A stretch of 8,304 nt of DNA, taken from an uncultured Oscillibacter sp. GTDB lineage: Bacteria > Bacillota > Clostridia > Oscillospirales > Oscillospiraceae. Positions 1 to 4,855 of this stretch are shown here, one piece after another; positions within the stretch are counted from its first letter, which is position 1, and every line of letters starts with the position of its first letter. The notes beneath the pieces were generated by a model. It saw only the letters and a program-made list of their open reading frames with translations. It was not told where the DNA came from and made no database searches. Location: contig CAJTZK010000027.1 in assembly GCA_910583785.1 (NCBI GenBank), forward strand, positions 1 to 8,304, read 5' to 3'. Made by a program: the position numbers and the translations under genes.

Positions 1-530
1 GGCCAAAACTCTGCCCAAGCGCAAGCCCGGTCGTCCGGCCAAGGGCGAGGCTGCTCCTGAAAAGAACCAGGCAAAATCAGTGAAGAATCTACGCTATGTC
101 CTGCTCAAAAACCCGGAGCATCTCTCTGAAAATCAGCAAGCCCAGCTGCAATTCCTGACCAGGGCCAATCCTAAGCTCTACCGTGCCTACCTGCTCAAAG
201 AGAATCTTCGTCTGGCTCTCAAGGCCGGGCCTGATGAGATCGCCGGTGCGCTCACCAAGTGGATGGCCTGGGCCCAGCGGTGCAGGATCCCCGTGTTCCG
301 CGAGCTGCGCAAGAAAATCAAACGCCACTTTGACGCCATTGTTGCTGCCGCCAGATTCAGGCTTTCTAATGCCCGCTCCGAGGCCATCAACAACATAATC
401 AAACTCATCATCCGTACCGCTTTTGGCTTTCGCAACGTGGATAATCTTCTCGCTATGGTTATGCTCTCCTGCTCCAATCTTCATCCCACTCTCCCTAACC
501 GCTGACCCGCCCACTCTTTCTACCGAAGCC
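1..530 (+). mobile_element. Right end of an ISL3-like insertion sequence
   Basis: The transposase stop codon at 505 is followed by only a short non-coding tail. The tail ends in CCGAAGCC (523-530), which read inward on the other strand is GGCTTCGG. This resembles the GG-starting terminal inverted repeats of ISL3 elements, so I place the right boundary near 530. ISL3 elements make 8-bp target duplications; the candidate flank would be bases 531-538. The left end is outside the window, so neither repeat nor duplication can be confirmed here. Confidence 0.45.
2..505 (+). CDS. ISL3-family transposase, C-terminal part (cut by window edge)
   Basis: The reading frame is open from the first bases of the window to a TGA at 503-505, so about 167 C-terminal residues are visible and the N-terminal zinc-binding and HTH parts lie outside. 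Two segments are typical of ISL3 (DDE_Tnp_ISL3) transposases: 'RYVLLKNPEHLSE' followed by 'LYRAYLLKENLR', and the C-terminal block 'NARSEAINNIIKLI...GFRN' containing the last catalytic acidic residue (Glu, codon at 380-382). The protein cuts and inserts its own element by a DDE mechanism. A GTG at 80 could be taken as a start, but the conserved family reading continues upstream of it, so it is internal. The visible part has no frameshift or stop, so the copy may be intact. Family assignment is from recognised motifs, not a search. Confidence 0.85.
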   Translation, partial: AKTLPKRKPGRPAKGEAAPEKNQAKSVKNLRYVLLKNPEHLSENQQAQLQFLTRANPKLYRAYLLKENLRLALKAGPDEIAGALTKWMAWAQRCRIPVFRELRKKIKRHFDAIVAAARFRLSNARSEAINNIIKLIIRTAFGFRNVDNLLAMVMLSCSNLHPTLPNR

Positions 531-632
531 TCGTTTCTGTTATAGTAATGTGCTTTTGTAGAAACTGCCGAAGTTATATCCCAGCAACACGTTCCTTAAA
601 AGGAACTGGTAGGTTCCCTGGTTGCTTCCCTC

Positions 633-686
633 ATGGCGAATGTGGTTACATACCTTGTTTGCAAATGGCTGGACGGGAAGGGATGA
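633..686 (+). CDS. Possible tiny hydrophobic membrane peptide (17 aa or longer)
   Basis: From the ATG at 633 the frame encodes 17 residues (MANVVTYLVCKWLDGKG) and stops at TGA 684-686. The same frame is open back to a TAA at 597-599, adding the hydrophobic stretch KELVGSLVASL. The whole reads as one membrane span followed by a charged tail ending CKWLD. Small clostridial peptides of this pattern (single span plus a basic/aromatic tail) exist, and some behave like type I toxins; that comparison is from memory and no function is claimed. A strong Rho-independent terminator begins 17 bases after the stop, which supports a short transcript ending here. Against it: there is no Shine-Dalgarno at a proper distance from the ATG, and no ATG/GTG/TTG start for the longer version. 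It may be a decayed gene or the tail of a non-coding RNA. Confidence 0.3.
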   Translation: MANVVTYLVCKWLDGKG

Positions 687-703
687 CAGCAACAGCCTGA
701 AAT

Positions 704-745
704 GGAGCGCCCGGAAGTCGCTACCTTCCGGGCGCTCCGCTTTTT
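704..745 (+). terminator. Rho-independent terminator
   Basis: A perfect 14-bp stem (704-717 with 725-738) with a 7-base loop is followed after two bases by TTTTT (741-745). The T-run is on the plus-strand side, so it ends a plus-strand transcript, either the tiny peptide at 633-686 or an RNA interrupted by the insertion sequence. Confidence 0.8.
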
Positions 746-1035
746 AGGTGAAGATTGGATTTGGTGGTTATGCTCCCAGGGCAAGTAAAAAGTCAAGCAG
801 GGAAATAAAGATGGGGCGCCCCCTGCGCAAGTTCGATTCTATCAAGAGGCCTGGGGCGCGGGGGCGGACCTGCGGGTCCGCCCTTCTATCGGAAGTGCCA
901 GGGCGCTGGAAGAAGGACGGGAACCTCGGCCCGCCCCTACAGGAGCGCATCTCCAGGCCGGATGCTACCGCTGTTTGAGAGCCCGCCGTTTTCCGGCGGG
1001 CTTCTTCGCGTTTCCCAGCCGGGGCGCGGGCCAGG
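746..1035. other. Gene-free GC-rich intergenic DNA with hairpin-forming blocks
   Basis: I see no credible coding region in this stretch. It contains a 10-bp palindrome GGGGCGCCCC (813-822), a perfect 9-bp hairpin (862-870 with 875-883, loop TGCG), and a related GC-rich phrase CGGCCCGCCCCTAC at 927-940. This mix of GGGCGGACC / GGTCCGCCC / CCCGCCCCTAC phrases has the look of dispersed intergenic repeats in GC-rich Oscillospiraceae, which is inference from memory. No promoter was recognised. Confidence 0.4.
980..1014 (+). terminator. Hairpin, probable weak terminator
   Basis: A 9-bp perfect stem (980-988 with 994-1002) and 5-base loop are followed by the T-rich but interrupted run TCTTCGCGTTT. 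On the minus strand the hairpin is followed by CTCAAACAG, with no T-run. It therefore fits a plus-strand terminator better, although the only adjacent gene (1036-1224) is on the minus strand. It may serve that gene poorly or be part of the intergenic repeat block. Confidence 0.45.
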
Positions 1036-1224
1036 TTAGGTGTTCTTTTTTCCCTCCAGGTTGATCCCGCCGTGCTTGGCCTCGAAGGCATCTACGGCAT
1101 CCCGGATTAAAATGACGATTTGAGCGTTAGCGGAGCGACCTTCGTATGCAGAAACAATATGCAACTTGTGCAATAGAGTTTCATTAATGCGGATAGTGTA
1201 GCCCTTTGTTCTATTCTTACCCAT
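1036..1224 (-). CDS. Small ribbon-helix-helix (Arc-like) DNA-binding protein
   Basis: The product is 62 residues. It has a basic N-terminus, a short beta-strand YTIRIN (residues 9-14), a first helix ETLLHKLHIVSAYEG, a GRSANAQIVILIRDAVDAFE turn plus second helix, and the closing EAKHGG. This is the ribbon-helix-helix plan of Arc/MetJ-type repressors, in which two chains pair their strands and insert them in the major groove. The start is ATG 1222-1224, with a weak GGGG about 10 bases upstream; no sigma-A promoter is convincing on this strand. Two short inverted repeats in its own upstream region (AATAAT/ATTATT at 1238-1256 and TTGTA/TACAA at 1255-1273) are possible self-operators. No toxin gene is adjacent in the same direction, so a toxin-antitoxin pair is not supported. 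It may regulate the divergent promoter at 1302-1330. Confidence 0.75.
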   Translation of the reverse strand: MGKNRTKGYTIRINETLLHKLHIVSAYEGRSANAQIVILIRDAVDAFEAKHGGINLEGKKNT

Positions 1225-1301
1225 AGCTTGACCCCAAAATAATTGAAAAGATTATTGTAGGTTTACTTTACAACCATGATATGCTATGACGCTTAAAATG
1301 A

Positions 1302-1330
1302 TTGCATAATATAACTAAAACAACTATAAT
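1302..1330 (+). promoter_or_regulatory. Sigma-A promoter for the small ORF at 1352/1370
   Basis: A -35 TTGCAT (1302-1307) and a perfect -10 TATAAT (1325-1330) are separated by exactly 17 bases in an AT-rich setting. Transcription would begin near 1337 and read a GAGGGG Shine-Dalgarno (1339-1344) placed 7 bases before an ATG at 1352. The promoter is divergent from the ribbon-helix-helix gene. Confidence 0.75.
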
Positions 1331-1369
1331 TTGATTATGAGGGGTACCACTATGTCCCACTATTAAAAG

Positions 1370-1540
1370 ATGTACGCCATCGCCTTCAACGCCATTTCCG
1401 ACGCGCTGGAGGAGCTGGATAAACTGAACATCGGCGCGGCGAAAGAATGCCTCAAGGAGGCCCAGTTCCACACAGAGGAAATCTATATCTCACAGGACAG
1501 CCCGGACGGCGGGACTCCGTACGGCACCTCCAAGGGCTGA
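1370..1540 (+). CDS. Small hypothetical protein (56 aa), possibly a start-disrupted gene
   Basis: From ATG 1370 the frame encodes MYAIAFNAISDALEELDKL followed by NIGAAKECLKEAQFHTEEIY and a short tail, stopping at TGA 1538-1540. The predicted structure is two amphipathic helices ending in EEIYISQ, a pattern I associate with small unnamed proteins common in clostridial mobile elements and prophages ('FNAITDAL...AQ..AEE.YIS'); function is unknown. The ATG at 1352 is well placed after GAGGGG and is in the same frame, but it meets TAA after four codons (MSHY-stop, TAA 1364-1366). An original tail MSHYKKMYAIAF would need only one base changed (TAA to AAA). Translation from 1370 has no Shine-Dalgarno of its own and would depend on re-initiation. 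It is therefore either a recent pseudogene or a gene controlled by a four-codon leader. Confidence 0.55.
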   Translation: MYAIAFNAISDALEELDKLNIGAAKECLKEAQFHTEEIYISQDSPDGGTPYGTSKG

Positions 1541-1596
1541 GCCCCCACGGGCTTCCGTCACGCTCCACAAAAGCGGCGGCGGAAACCGTTTTTTAT

Positions 1597-1625
1597 TTGA
1601 CGGTTCCGCAAAACCGGAGTATAAT
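1597..1625 (+). promoter_or_regulatory. Sigma-A promoter of the cytidylate-kinase-like gene
   Basis: TTGACG (1597-1602), a 17-base spacer, and TATAAT (1620-1625) form a near-consensus promoter. The expected start of transcription near 1632 leaves a leader of only about 20 bases before the ATG at 1653. The -35 overlaps a hairpin-capable repeat (1579-1589 with 1600-1609) with one bulged base, which could be an operator or the remains of a terminator for the upstream small ORF. Confidence 0.8.
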
Positions 1626-1629
1626 AGAG

Positions 1630-1649
1630 GGGACCGGAAAGGAGGTCCC
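1630..1649 (+). promoter_or_regulatory. Leader hairpin overlapping the Shine-Dalgarno
   Basis: Bases 1630-1635 (GGGACC) pair with 1644-1649 (GGTCCC) around an 8-base loop GGAAAGGA. The best Shine-Dalgarno, AAAGGAGG at 1638-1645, lies partly in the loop and partly in the stem, 7 bases before the ATG. The hairpin may tune initiation. If transcription starts near 1632, the outermost pair or two would be lost. Confidence 0.35.
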
Positions 1650-1652
1650 GCT

Positions 1653-2303
1653 ATGAAAACCATCATCACCATTGGAAGGCAGTTCGGCAGCGGAGGCAAG
1701 GAAGTCGGCATCCGCGTGGCCAAGGAGCTGGGCATTCCCTTTTATGATAAGGAAATCCTCCAGGAGGCCGCCAAGAAAAGCGGCCTGTGCGAAAAAATCC
1801 TGGAGAATTTCGACGAGCGGCCCAAGAGCCTGCTGTACTCCATCGCCATGGACTCCTACATGTTCGCCCTCCCGGGCACCGGGGCCGGGGACTCCCTGGA
1901 ACAGCAGGTGTACCTGGCCACCTTCAATACCATCCGCCACATTGCGGAACAGGGCCCCTGCGTCATCATCGGCCGCTGCGCGGATTACGCCCTGGCCGGG
2001 AACCCGGACCACCTCAGCATCTTCATCCACGCCCCCCTGGAGGACCGGGTCCGCCGGGTGGCCCAGCGGCAGAACCTGTCCCCGGAGAAGGCCAAGACCC
2101 TCATCAGCAGGACCGACAAACGCCGGGCCTCTTACTACGAGTACTATTCCTCCCAGCGCTGGGGCGCCGTGGACAGCTACGACTTCTGCATCAACAGCAG
2201 TTTCTTGGGCCTGGGCGGCACCGTGGAGCTGGTCCGCGCCATGGTGGAGCACAAGGAGCACCCCGTCCCCAGTCCCACGGAGACGGACCCCACCCAGAAC
2301 TGA
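1653..2303 (+). CDS. Cytidylate-kinase-like family protein
   Basis: This 216-residue protein opens with IITIGRQFGSGGKEVG (residues 4-19), a glycine-rich phosphate-binding loop of the cytidylate-kinase-like (Cytidylate_kin2) type. It continues with LGIPFYDKEIL, the conserved CVIIGRCADYAL at mid-protein, and an arginine-rich stretch (EDRVRRVAQRQNLS then ISRTDKRRASYYEYY) that would form the mobile lid. Family members are soluble P-loop nucleoside-monophosphate-kinase folds of about 200 residues; most have no proven substrate, so phosphorylation of CMP is only suggested. The start is fixed by AAAGGAGG 7 bases upstream and by the conserved N-terminus. The gene stands alone between its own promoter and terminator. 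The final 15 residues (HPVPSPTETDPTQN region) are low-complexity and probably disordered. Confidence 0.85.
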   Translation: MKTIITIGRQFGSGGKEVGIRVAKELGIPFYDKEILQEAAKKSGLCEKILENFDERPKSLLYSIAMDSYMFALPGTGAGDSLEQQVYLATFNTIRHIAEQGPCVIIGRCADYALAGNPDHLSIFIHAPLEDRVRRVAQRQNLSPEKAKTLISRTDKRRASYYEYYSSQRWGAVDSYDFCINSSFLGLGGTVELVRAMVEHKEHPVPSPTETDPTQN

Positions 2304-2308
2304 GCGCC

Positions 2309-2338
2309 GCCCGGCGGGCCCTCCGCCGGGCCTCTTTC
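2309..2338 (+). terminator. Terminator of the cytidylate-kinase-like gene
   Basis: A 9-bp GC stem (2309-2317 with 2323-2331), loop GCCCT, followed by CTCTTTCC, begins 5 bases after the stop codon. The stem is very stable but the T-run is short and interrupted. Confidence 0.65.
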
Positions 2339-2374
2339 CGCCTGGGGCCGCGGGTAAAATTTGCCGCTCGCCCC

Positions 2375-2393
2375 TTGGAAAAATATTTTCCAA
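2375..2393. other. Perfect 19-base palindrome, candidate operator
   Basis: TTGGAAAA (2375-2382) and TTTTCCAA (2386-2393) flank a central ATA. It lies 41 bases upstream of the -10 of the diguanylate cyclase promoter, in an AT-rich island between GC-rich genes. It may be a binding site for a dimeric regulator. TTTT follows on the plus strand, so a second terminator is an alternative reading. Confidence 0.4.
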
Positions 2394-2430
2394 TTTTGTC
2401 AAGTTAGTACTTCCCTCTTTTGAGAATGTT

Positions 2431-2439
2431 TGATATAAT
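2431..2439 (+). promoter_or_regulatory. Extended -10 promoter of the diguanylate cyclase gene
   Basis: The sequence TGATATAAT gives a perfect TATAAT (2434-2439) preceded by the TG of an extended -10. The expected -35 position (2411-2416, TTCCCT) is poor, as is usual for extended -10 promoters. The transcript would have a leader of about 80 bases with no recognised riboswitch. Confidence 0.6.
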
Positions 2440-2525
2440 GCGCACTAGATAAAGGATATCCGGCTCACTTCCACCGCAGCGGAAACCGCCCCGCGAAGCC
2501 GCATCCATGATGGGAGGAATCTCTT

Positions 2526-3443
2526 ATGGAAAAAATTTTGATTATTGACGACAGTCCCGTCCAGGCAAATTTCCTCAGCTCCATCCTGACCGATGATTAC
2601 GAAGTCACCGTGGTCAATTCCGCTGAGGAAGGCCTGAAGCAGGCCAAGACAGAGGATTTTTCCCTCATTCTCCTGGACGTGATCATGCCTGGCATAGATG
2701 GATTCCAGCTTTTAAAGATGCTCCAGGAAGAGGTGATTCTCCGGCACACGCCCGTCATCCTCATTACCAGCCTGAACGATACCCAGCACGAAGAGCAGGG
2801 CCTGACCCTGGGAGCCGTGGACTACATTACCAAGCCCTTCCATCCCGCCATCGTCCGGGCACGGGTCCACACTCATATCAACCTCTACCGCTACCGGACG
2901 CAGATCGAGCAGGCCGCCACGGTGGACCAGCTCACCGAAGTGCCCAACCGGAGGCGTTACGACGCCGTCAGCGGCAAACGCTGGCAGGACGCCATCCGCC
3001 TGGGGGCCCCCATTTCCATCTGCATGTTCGACATTGATAAGTTCAAAGTCTACAACGACACCTTCGGCCACCCCGCCGGGGACAAGGTCATCAAGGCCGT
3101 GGCTGAAACCGCCGCCTCCAAGCTCCGGCGGGGAACGGACTTCTTCGCCCGCTACGGCGGGGAGGAATTCGTGGCCCTGATCCTGGGCGGAGGGTCGGAA
3201 GCCGACTTCGCCCACCTGCAAAGCGTCCGCCAGGCGGTGGAGGATTTGCACATCCCCCACAATCCGGAGGTTTCCCAATGGGTGACCATCAGCATCGGCG
3301 GCATCACCGTACTTCCCAAAGTGGGGTCCGCGTACGACGTGTACTTAAAAATGGCGGACACCATGCTCTATGACGCCAAACGGTTCGGGCGGAACCAGGT
3401 GGTCTGGACCAACGAACGGATGGAGCAGCTTCGGGAAAAATAA
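2526..3443 (+). CDS. REC-GGDEF response regulator, diguanylate cyclase
   Basis: The 305-residue protein has an N-terminal receiver domain (about 1-120) with acidic pair D8-D9, phospho-acceptor D51 in LLDVIMPGIDG, T81 and K103 in YITKPF. A short linker leads to a GGDEF domain (about 130-300) that begins with DQLTEVPNRRRYD and carries FDIDKFKVYND, the active-site signature GGEEF (211-215) and the late SIGG and DTMLYDAKRFGRN motifs. All residues expected for making cyclic di-GMP from two GTP are present. R202-G-T-D205, five residues before GGEEF, matches the RxxD inhibitory site, so product feedback is expected. It is cytosolic, with no membrane span. Phosphorylation of D51 by an unseen histidine kinase should promote dimerisation, as in PleD/WspR-type enzymes. 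The start ATG follows GGGAGG. The gene is monocistronic and ends at the terminator at 3522-3556. Confidence 0.93.
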   Translation: MEKILIIDDSPVQANFLSSILTDDYEVTVVNSAEEGLKQAKTEDFSLILLDVIMPGIDGFQLLKMLQEEVILRHTPVILITSLNDTQHEEQGLTLGAVDYITKPFHPAIVRARVHTHINLYRYRTQIEQAATVDQLTEVPNRRRYDAVSGKRWQDAIRLGAPISICMFDIDKFKVYNDTFGHPAGDKVIKAVAETAASKLRRGTDFFARYGGEEFVALILGGGSEADFAHLQSVRQAVEDLHIPHNPEVSQWVTISIGGITVLPKVGSAYDVYLKMADTMLYDAKRFGRNQVVWTNERMEQLREK

Positions 3444-3521
3444 ACGCCCCCAGGACGGGAGCGCGCATAGGTAGGACCAGTGTCTGGAAGGTGGAGTTCC
3501 GATGCTGCTTCTATAGGGGAA

Positions 3522-3556
3522 CGGAGGACCGGCTCACGCCGGTCCCCCGCTTTTTT
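3522..3556 (+). terminator. Strong Rho-independent terminator of the diguanylate cyclase gene
   Basis: CGG-A-GGACCGGC (3522-3533) pairs with GCCGGTCC-C-CCG (3538-3549) across a TCAC loop with one mismatch, followed by C and TTTTTT (3551-3556). The T-run is on the plus side only. It lies between convergent genes, but there is no T-run on the minus side to stop the iol operon. Confidence 0.85.
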
Positions 3557-3580
3557 CAGGATGGATTCCGCGGCCCGGGC

Positions 3581-4618
3581 TTATTTATACAGCTCCGGCT
3601 TCTCCATGGTCTCCACCTTCAGGAACTGGGAGGTGCCCCGGGAGGCGTTCAGCGCATCGCCCGCCACGCAGGCCACGTAGCCGTCCCAGGAGGAGGGCCC
3701 GGTGAGCTTCCCGGCGTGGACGGACTCCACCCACTGGCAGAACTCGATGTCATAGGCCTCGATAAAGCGCTCTTTCCAGTCGGTCATGATGGGCATGGAC
3801 TCGGCGGGATTCAGGCTGTCCCACCCGGCGGGACGGGAACGGCGGACTACGGCGTAGGGATCAGGGAGCTTCACAGTGCCGTTTTCGCAGACCACTTCGC
3901 ACTGGATGTCATAGCCATAGCCGTCGGCCACCTGGACCTCCACGTCGATGAAGCAGCCCTTCTTGGTCCGCATCAGCATGACCTGGGGGTTGTCATAGCC
4001 CTTGTCGGAGTTGGCGGACTGGCGGACCTTGACGCACTGGACGTCCTCATACTCGTCGTCCAGCAGCCAGCGGCAGATGTCCAGCTCGTGGATGGCCACG
4101 TTGGTGACGCCGTTCTCGGTCTTGAAGCCCGGGCCCTGGGCCACGTTCCGGTGGCAGGCCTTGATGACCAGGGGGGCGCCGATCTCGCCGGAGTCGATGA
4201 TGCGCTTCATCTCCGCGTAGCCCCGGTCATAGTGGCGCATGAAGCCCACCTGGACCAGCCGCTTGCCGATGGCCAGCTCCCGGTTGATGATCTCTTCGCA
4301 GTCCTTGGCGTTCTGGCTCAGGGGCTTTTCGCAGAAGCACCACTTCTCCTCCGCCAGGGTCTTCATGACGTAGTCGTGGTGGGTGGGGTCGATGGAGGTG
4401 ATGACCACCGCTTCCACATCCGGGTCCTTGATCATGCCGTCGCAGTCGTTTCCATAGGATTTGATGCCGTATTTGGCGGCGGTTTCGTCGGCAGCGGCGG
4501 CTACGTAGTCGGACACGGCCACGACGGTGGCGCCGGGGACGGTCTCAATGATGCGGCGGCAGTGGTCCTTGCCAATAGCTCCGCAGCCGATGATGCCGAT
4601 TTTCAGAACTTTGTCCAT
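3581..4618 (-). CDS. iolG: Inositol 2-dehydrogenase-like oxidoreductase (Gfo/Idh/MocA family)
   Basis: The protein has 345 residues, the usual length for IolG, which oxidises myo-inositol to 2-keto-myo-inositol with NAD+ in the cytosol. The N-terminal Rossmann fold starts KIGIIGCGAIGKDH (6-19). The family signature CEKPL (96-100) contains catalytic Lys98, and QVGFMRHYDRGY, HELD (177-180) and YGYDIQCE match Bacillus IolG closely as I remember it. His177 fits the catalytic His, but the residue four before it is Asn173, where I recall Bacillus IolG has Asp172. Substrate preference (scyllo- or keto-inositol) may therefore differ. I choose ATG 4616-4618: AAAAGGAAGG (4628-4637) lies 9 bases upstream, whereas the in-frame TTG at 4627 would be too close. 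It is the last gene of the visible operon, 21 bases after the zinc-ribbon gene. Confidence 0.88.
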   Translation of the reverse strand: MDKVLKIGIIGCGAIGKDHCRRIIETVPGATVVAVSDYVAAAADETAAKYGIKSYGNDCDGMIKDPDVEAVVITSIDPTHHDYVMKTLAEEKWCFCEKPLSQNAKDCEEIINRELAIGKRLVQVGFMRHYDRGYAEMKRIIDSGEIGAPLVIKACHRNVAQGPGFKTENGVTNVAIHELDICRWLLDDEYEDVQCVKVRQSANSDKGYDNPQVMLMRTKKGCFIDVEVQVADGYGYDIQCEVVCENGTVKLPDPYAVVRRSRPAGWDSLNPAESMPIMTDWKERFIEAYDIEFCQWVESVHAGKLTGPSSWDGYVACVAGDALNASRGTSQFLKVETMEKPELYK

Positions 4619-4639
4619 GATGATCAACCTTCCTTTTAT

Positions 4640-4852
4640 TTAATACTCAAAGATGATTTTTCTACAGGCGGGACACCGGGATACCGGGATGAACGGAGGC
4701 TGAAGGGGTTTGCCCGGCTGCCCGAGGGCCTCGTTTCTGGATTTGAAACGGAAGGGCACGCCGGCAAAGCAGGGTTCGCGATAGTAGTGGATTCCATGGG
4801 TGCTTTGCAGCACGCCGTCTTCCATTTCCGCGCCGCAGAAGGGGCAGTCCAT
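4640..4852 (-). CDS. Small zinc-ribbon protein within the iol operon (DUF6487/PF20097-like)
   Basis: This 70-residue protein begins MDCPFCGAEMEDGVLQS, with Cys3-x-x-Cys6, and ends SRCPACRKIIFEY, with Cys60-x-x-Cys63, so one four-cysteine zinc site is expected. The layout (PYCG.EM..G..QS at the start, CP.C.KII at the end) resembles the PF20097 (DUF6487) small proteins of Firmicutes, recognised from memory; their function is not known. No membrane span or catalytic motif is visible. The ATG lies 3 bases after the iolD stop, so translation is probably coupled to iolD, and the iolG Shine-Dalgarno follows its stop at once. It is therefore made with the inositol enzymes. A role as an accessory or regulatory factor is only a guess, since such proteins also occur in unrelated contexts. 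Confidence 0.75.
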   Translation of the reverse strand: MDCPFCGAEMEDGVLQSTHGIHYYREPCFAGVPFRFKSRNEALGQPGKPLQPPFIPVSRCPACRKIIFEY

Positions 4853-4855
4853 GAA

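Noticed and set aside
671..700. GGGAAGGGATGACAGCAACAGCC resemblance to the SRP RNA tip, broken as GGGAAGGG and GACAGCAACAGCC
   Set aside because: The conserved internal loops and enclosing stem of SRP RNA are missing; the similarity is limited to a few bases.
596..796. A 66-codon minus-strand open frame
   Set aside because: It crosses a strong plus-strand terminator and its sequence is arginine/serine-rich without a family; the plus-strand reading is better supported.
820..850. GTTCGATTC resembling a tRNA T-loop
   Set aside because: The flanking bases do not form the 5-bp T-stem and there is no acceptor, D or anticodon arm.
748..978. A 76-codon plus-strand open frame
   Set aside because: It begins just after a terminator with no ribosome-binding site and runs through palindromes and a hairpin; no protein-like pattern.
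1036..1540. Toxin-antitoxin pair made of the ribbon-helix-helix protein and the small ORF
   Set aside because: The genes are divergent and the small ORF has no toxin-family motif; true pairs of this type are usually co-directional.
1593..2402. A 269-codon minus-strand open frame
   Set aside because: It is the antisense shadow of the cytidylate-kinase-like gene, which has promoter, ribosome-binding site, conserved motifs and terminator.
2440..2525. Possible cyclic di-GMP riboswitch in the diguanylate cyclase leader
   Set aside because: No GEMM-type core or paired stems could be recognised in the 80-base leader.
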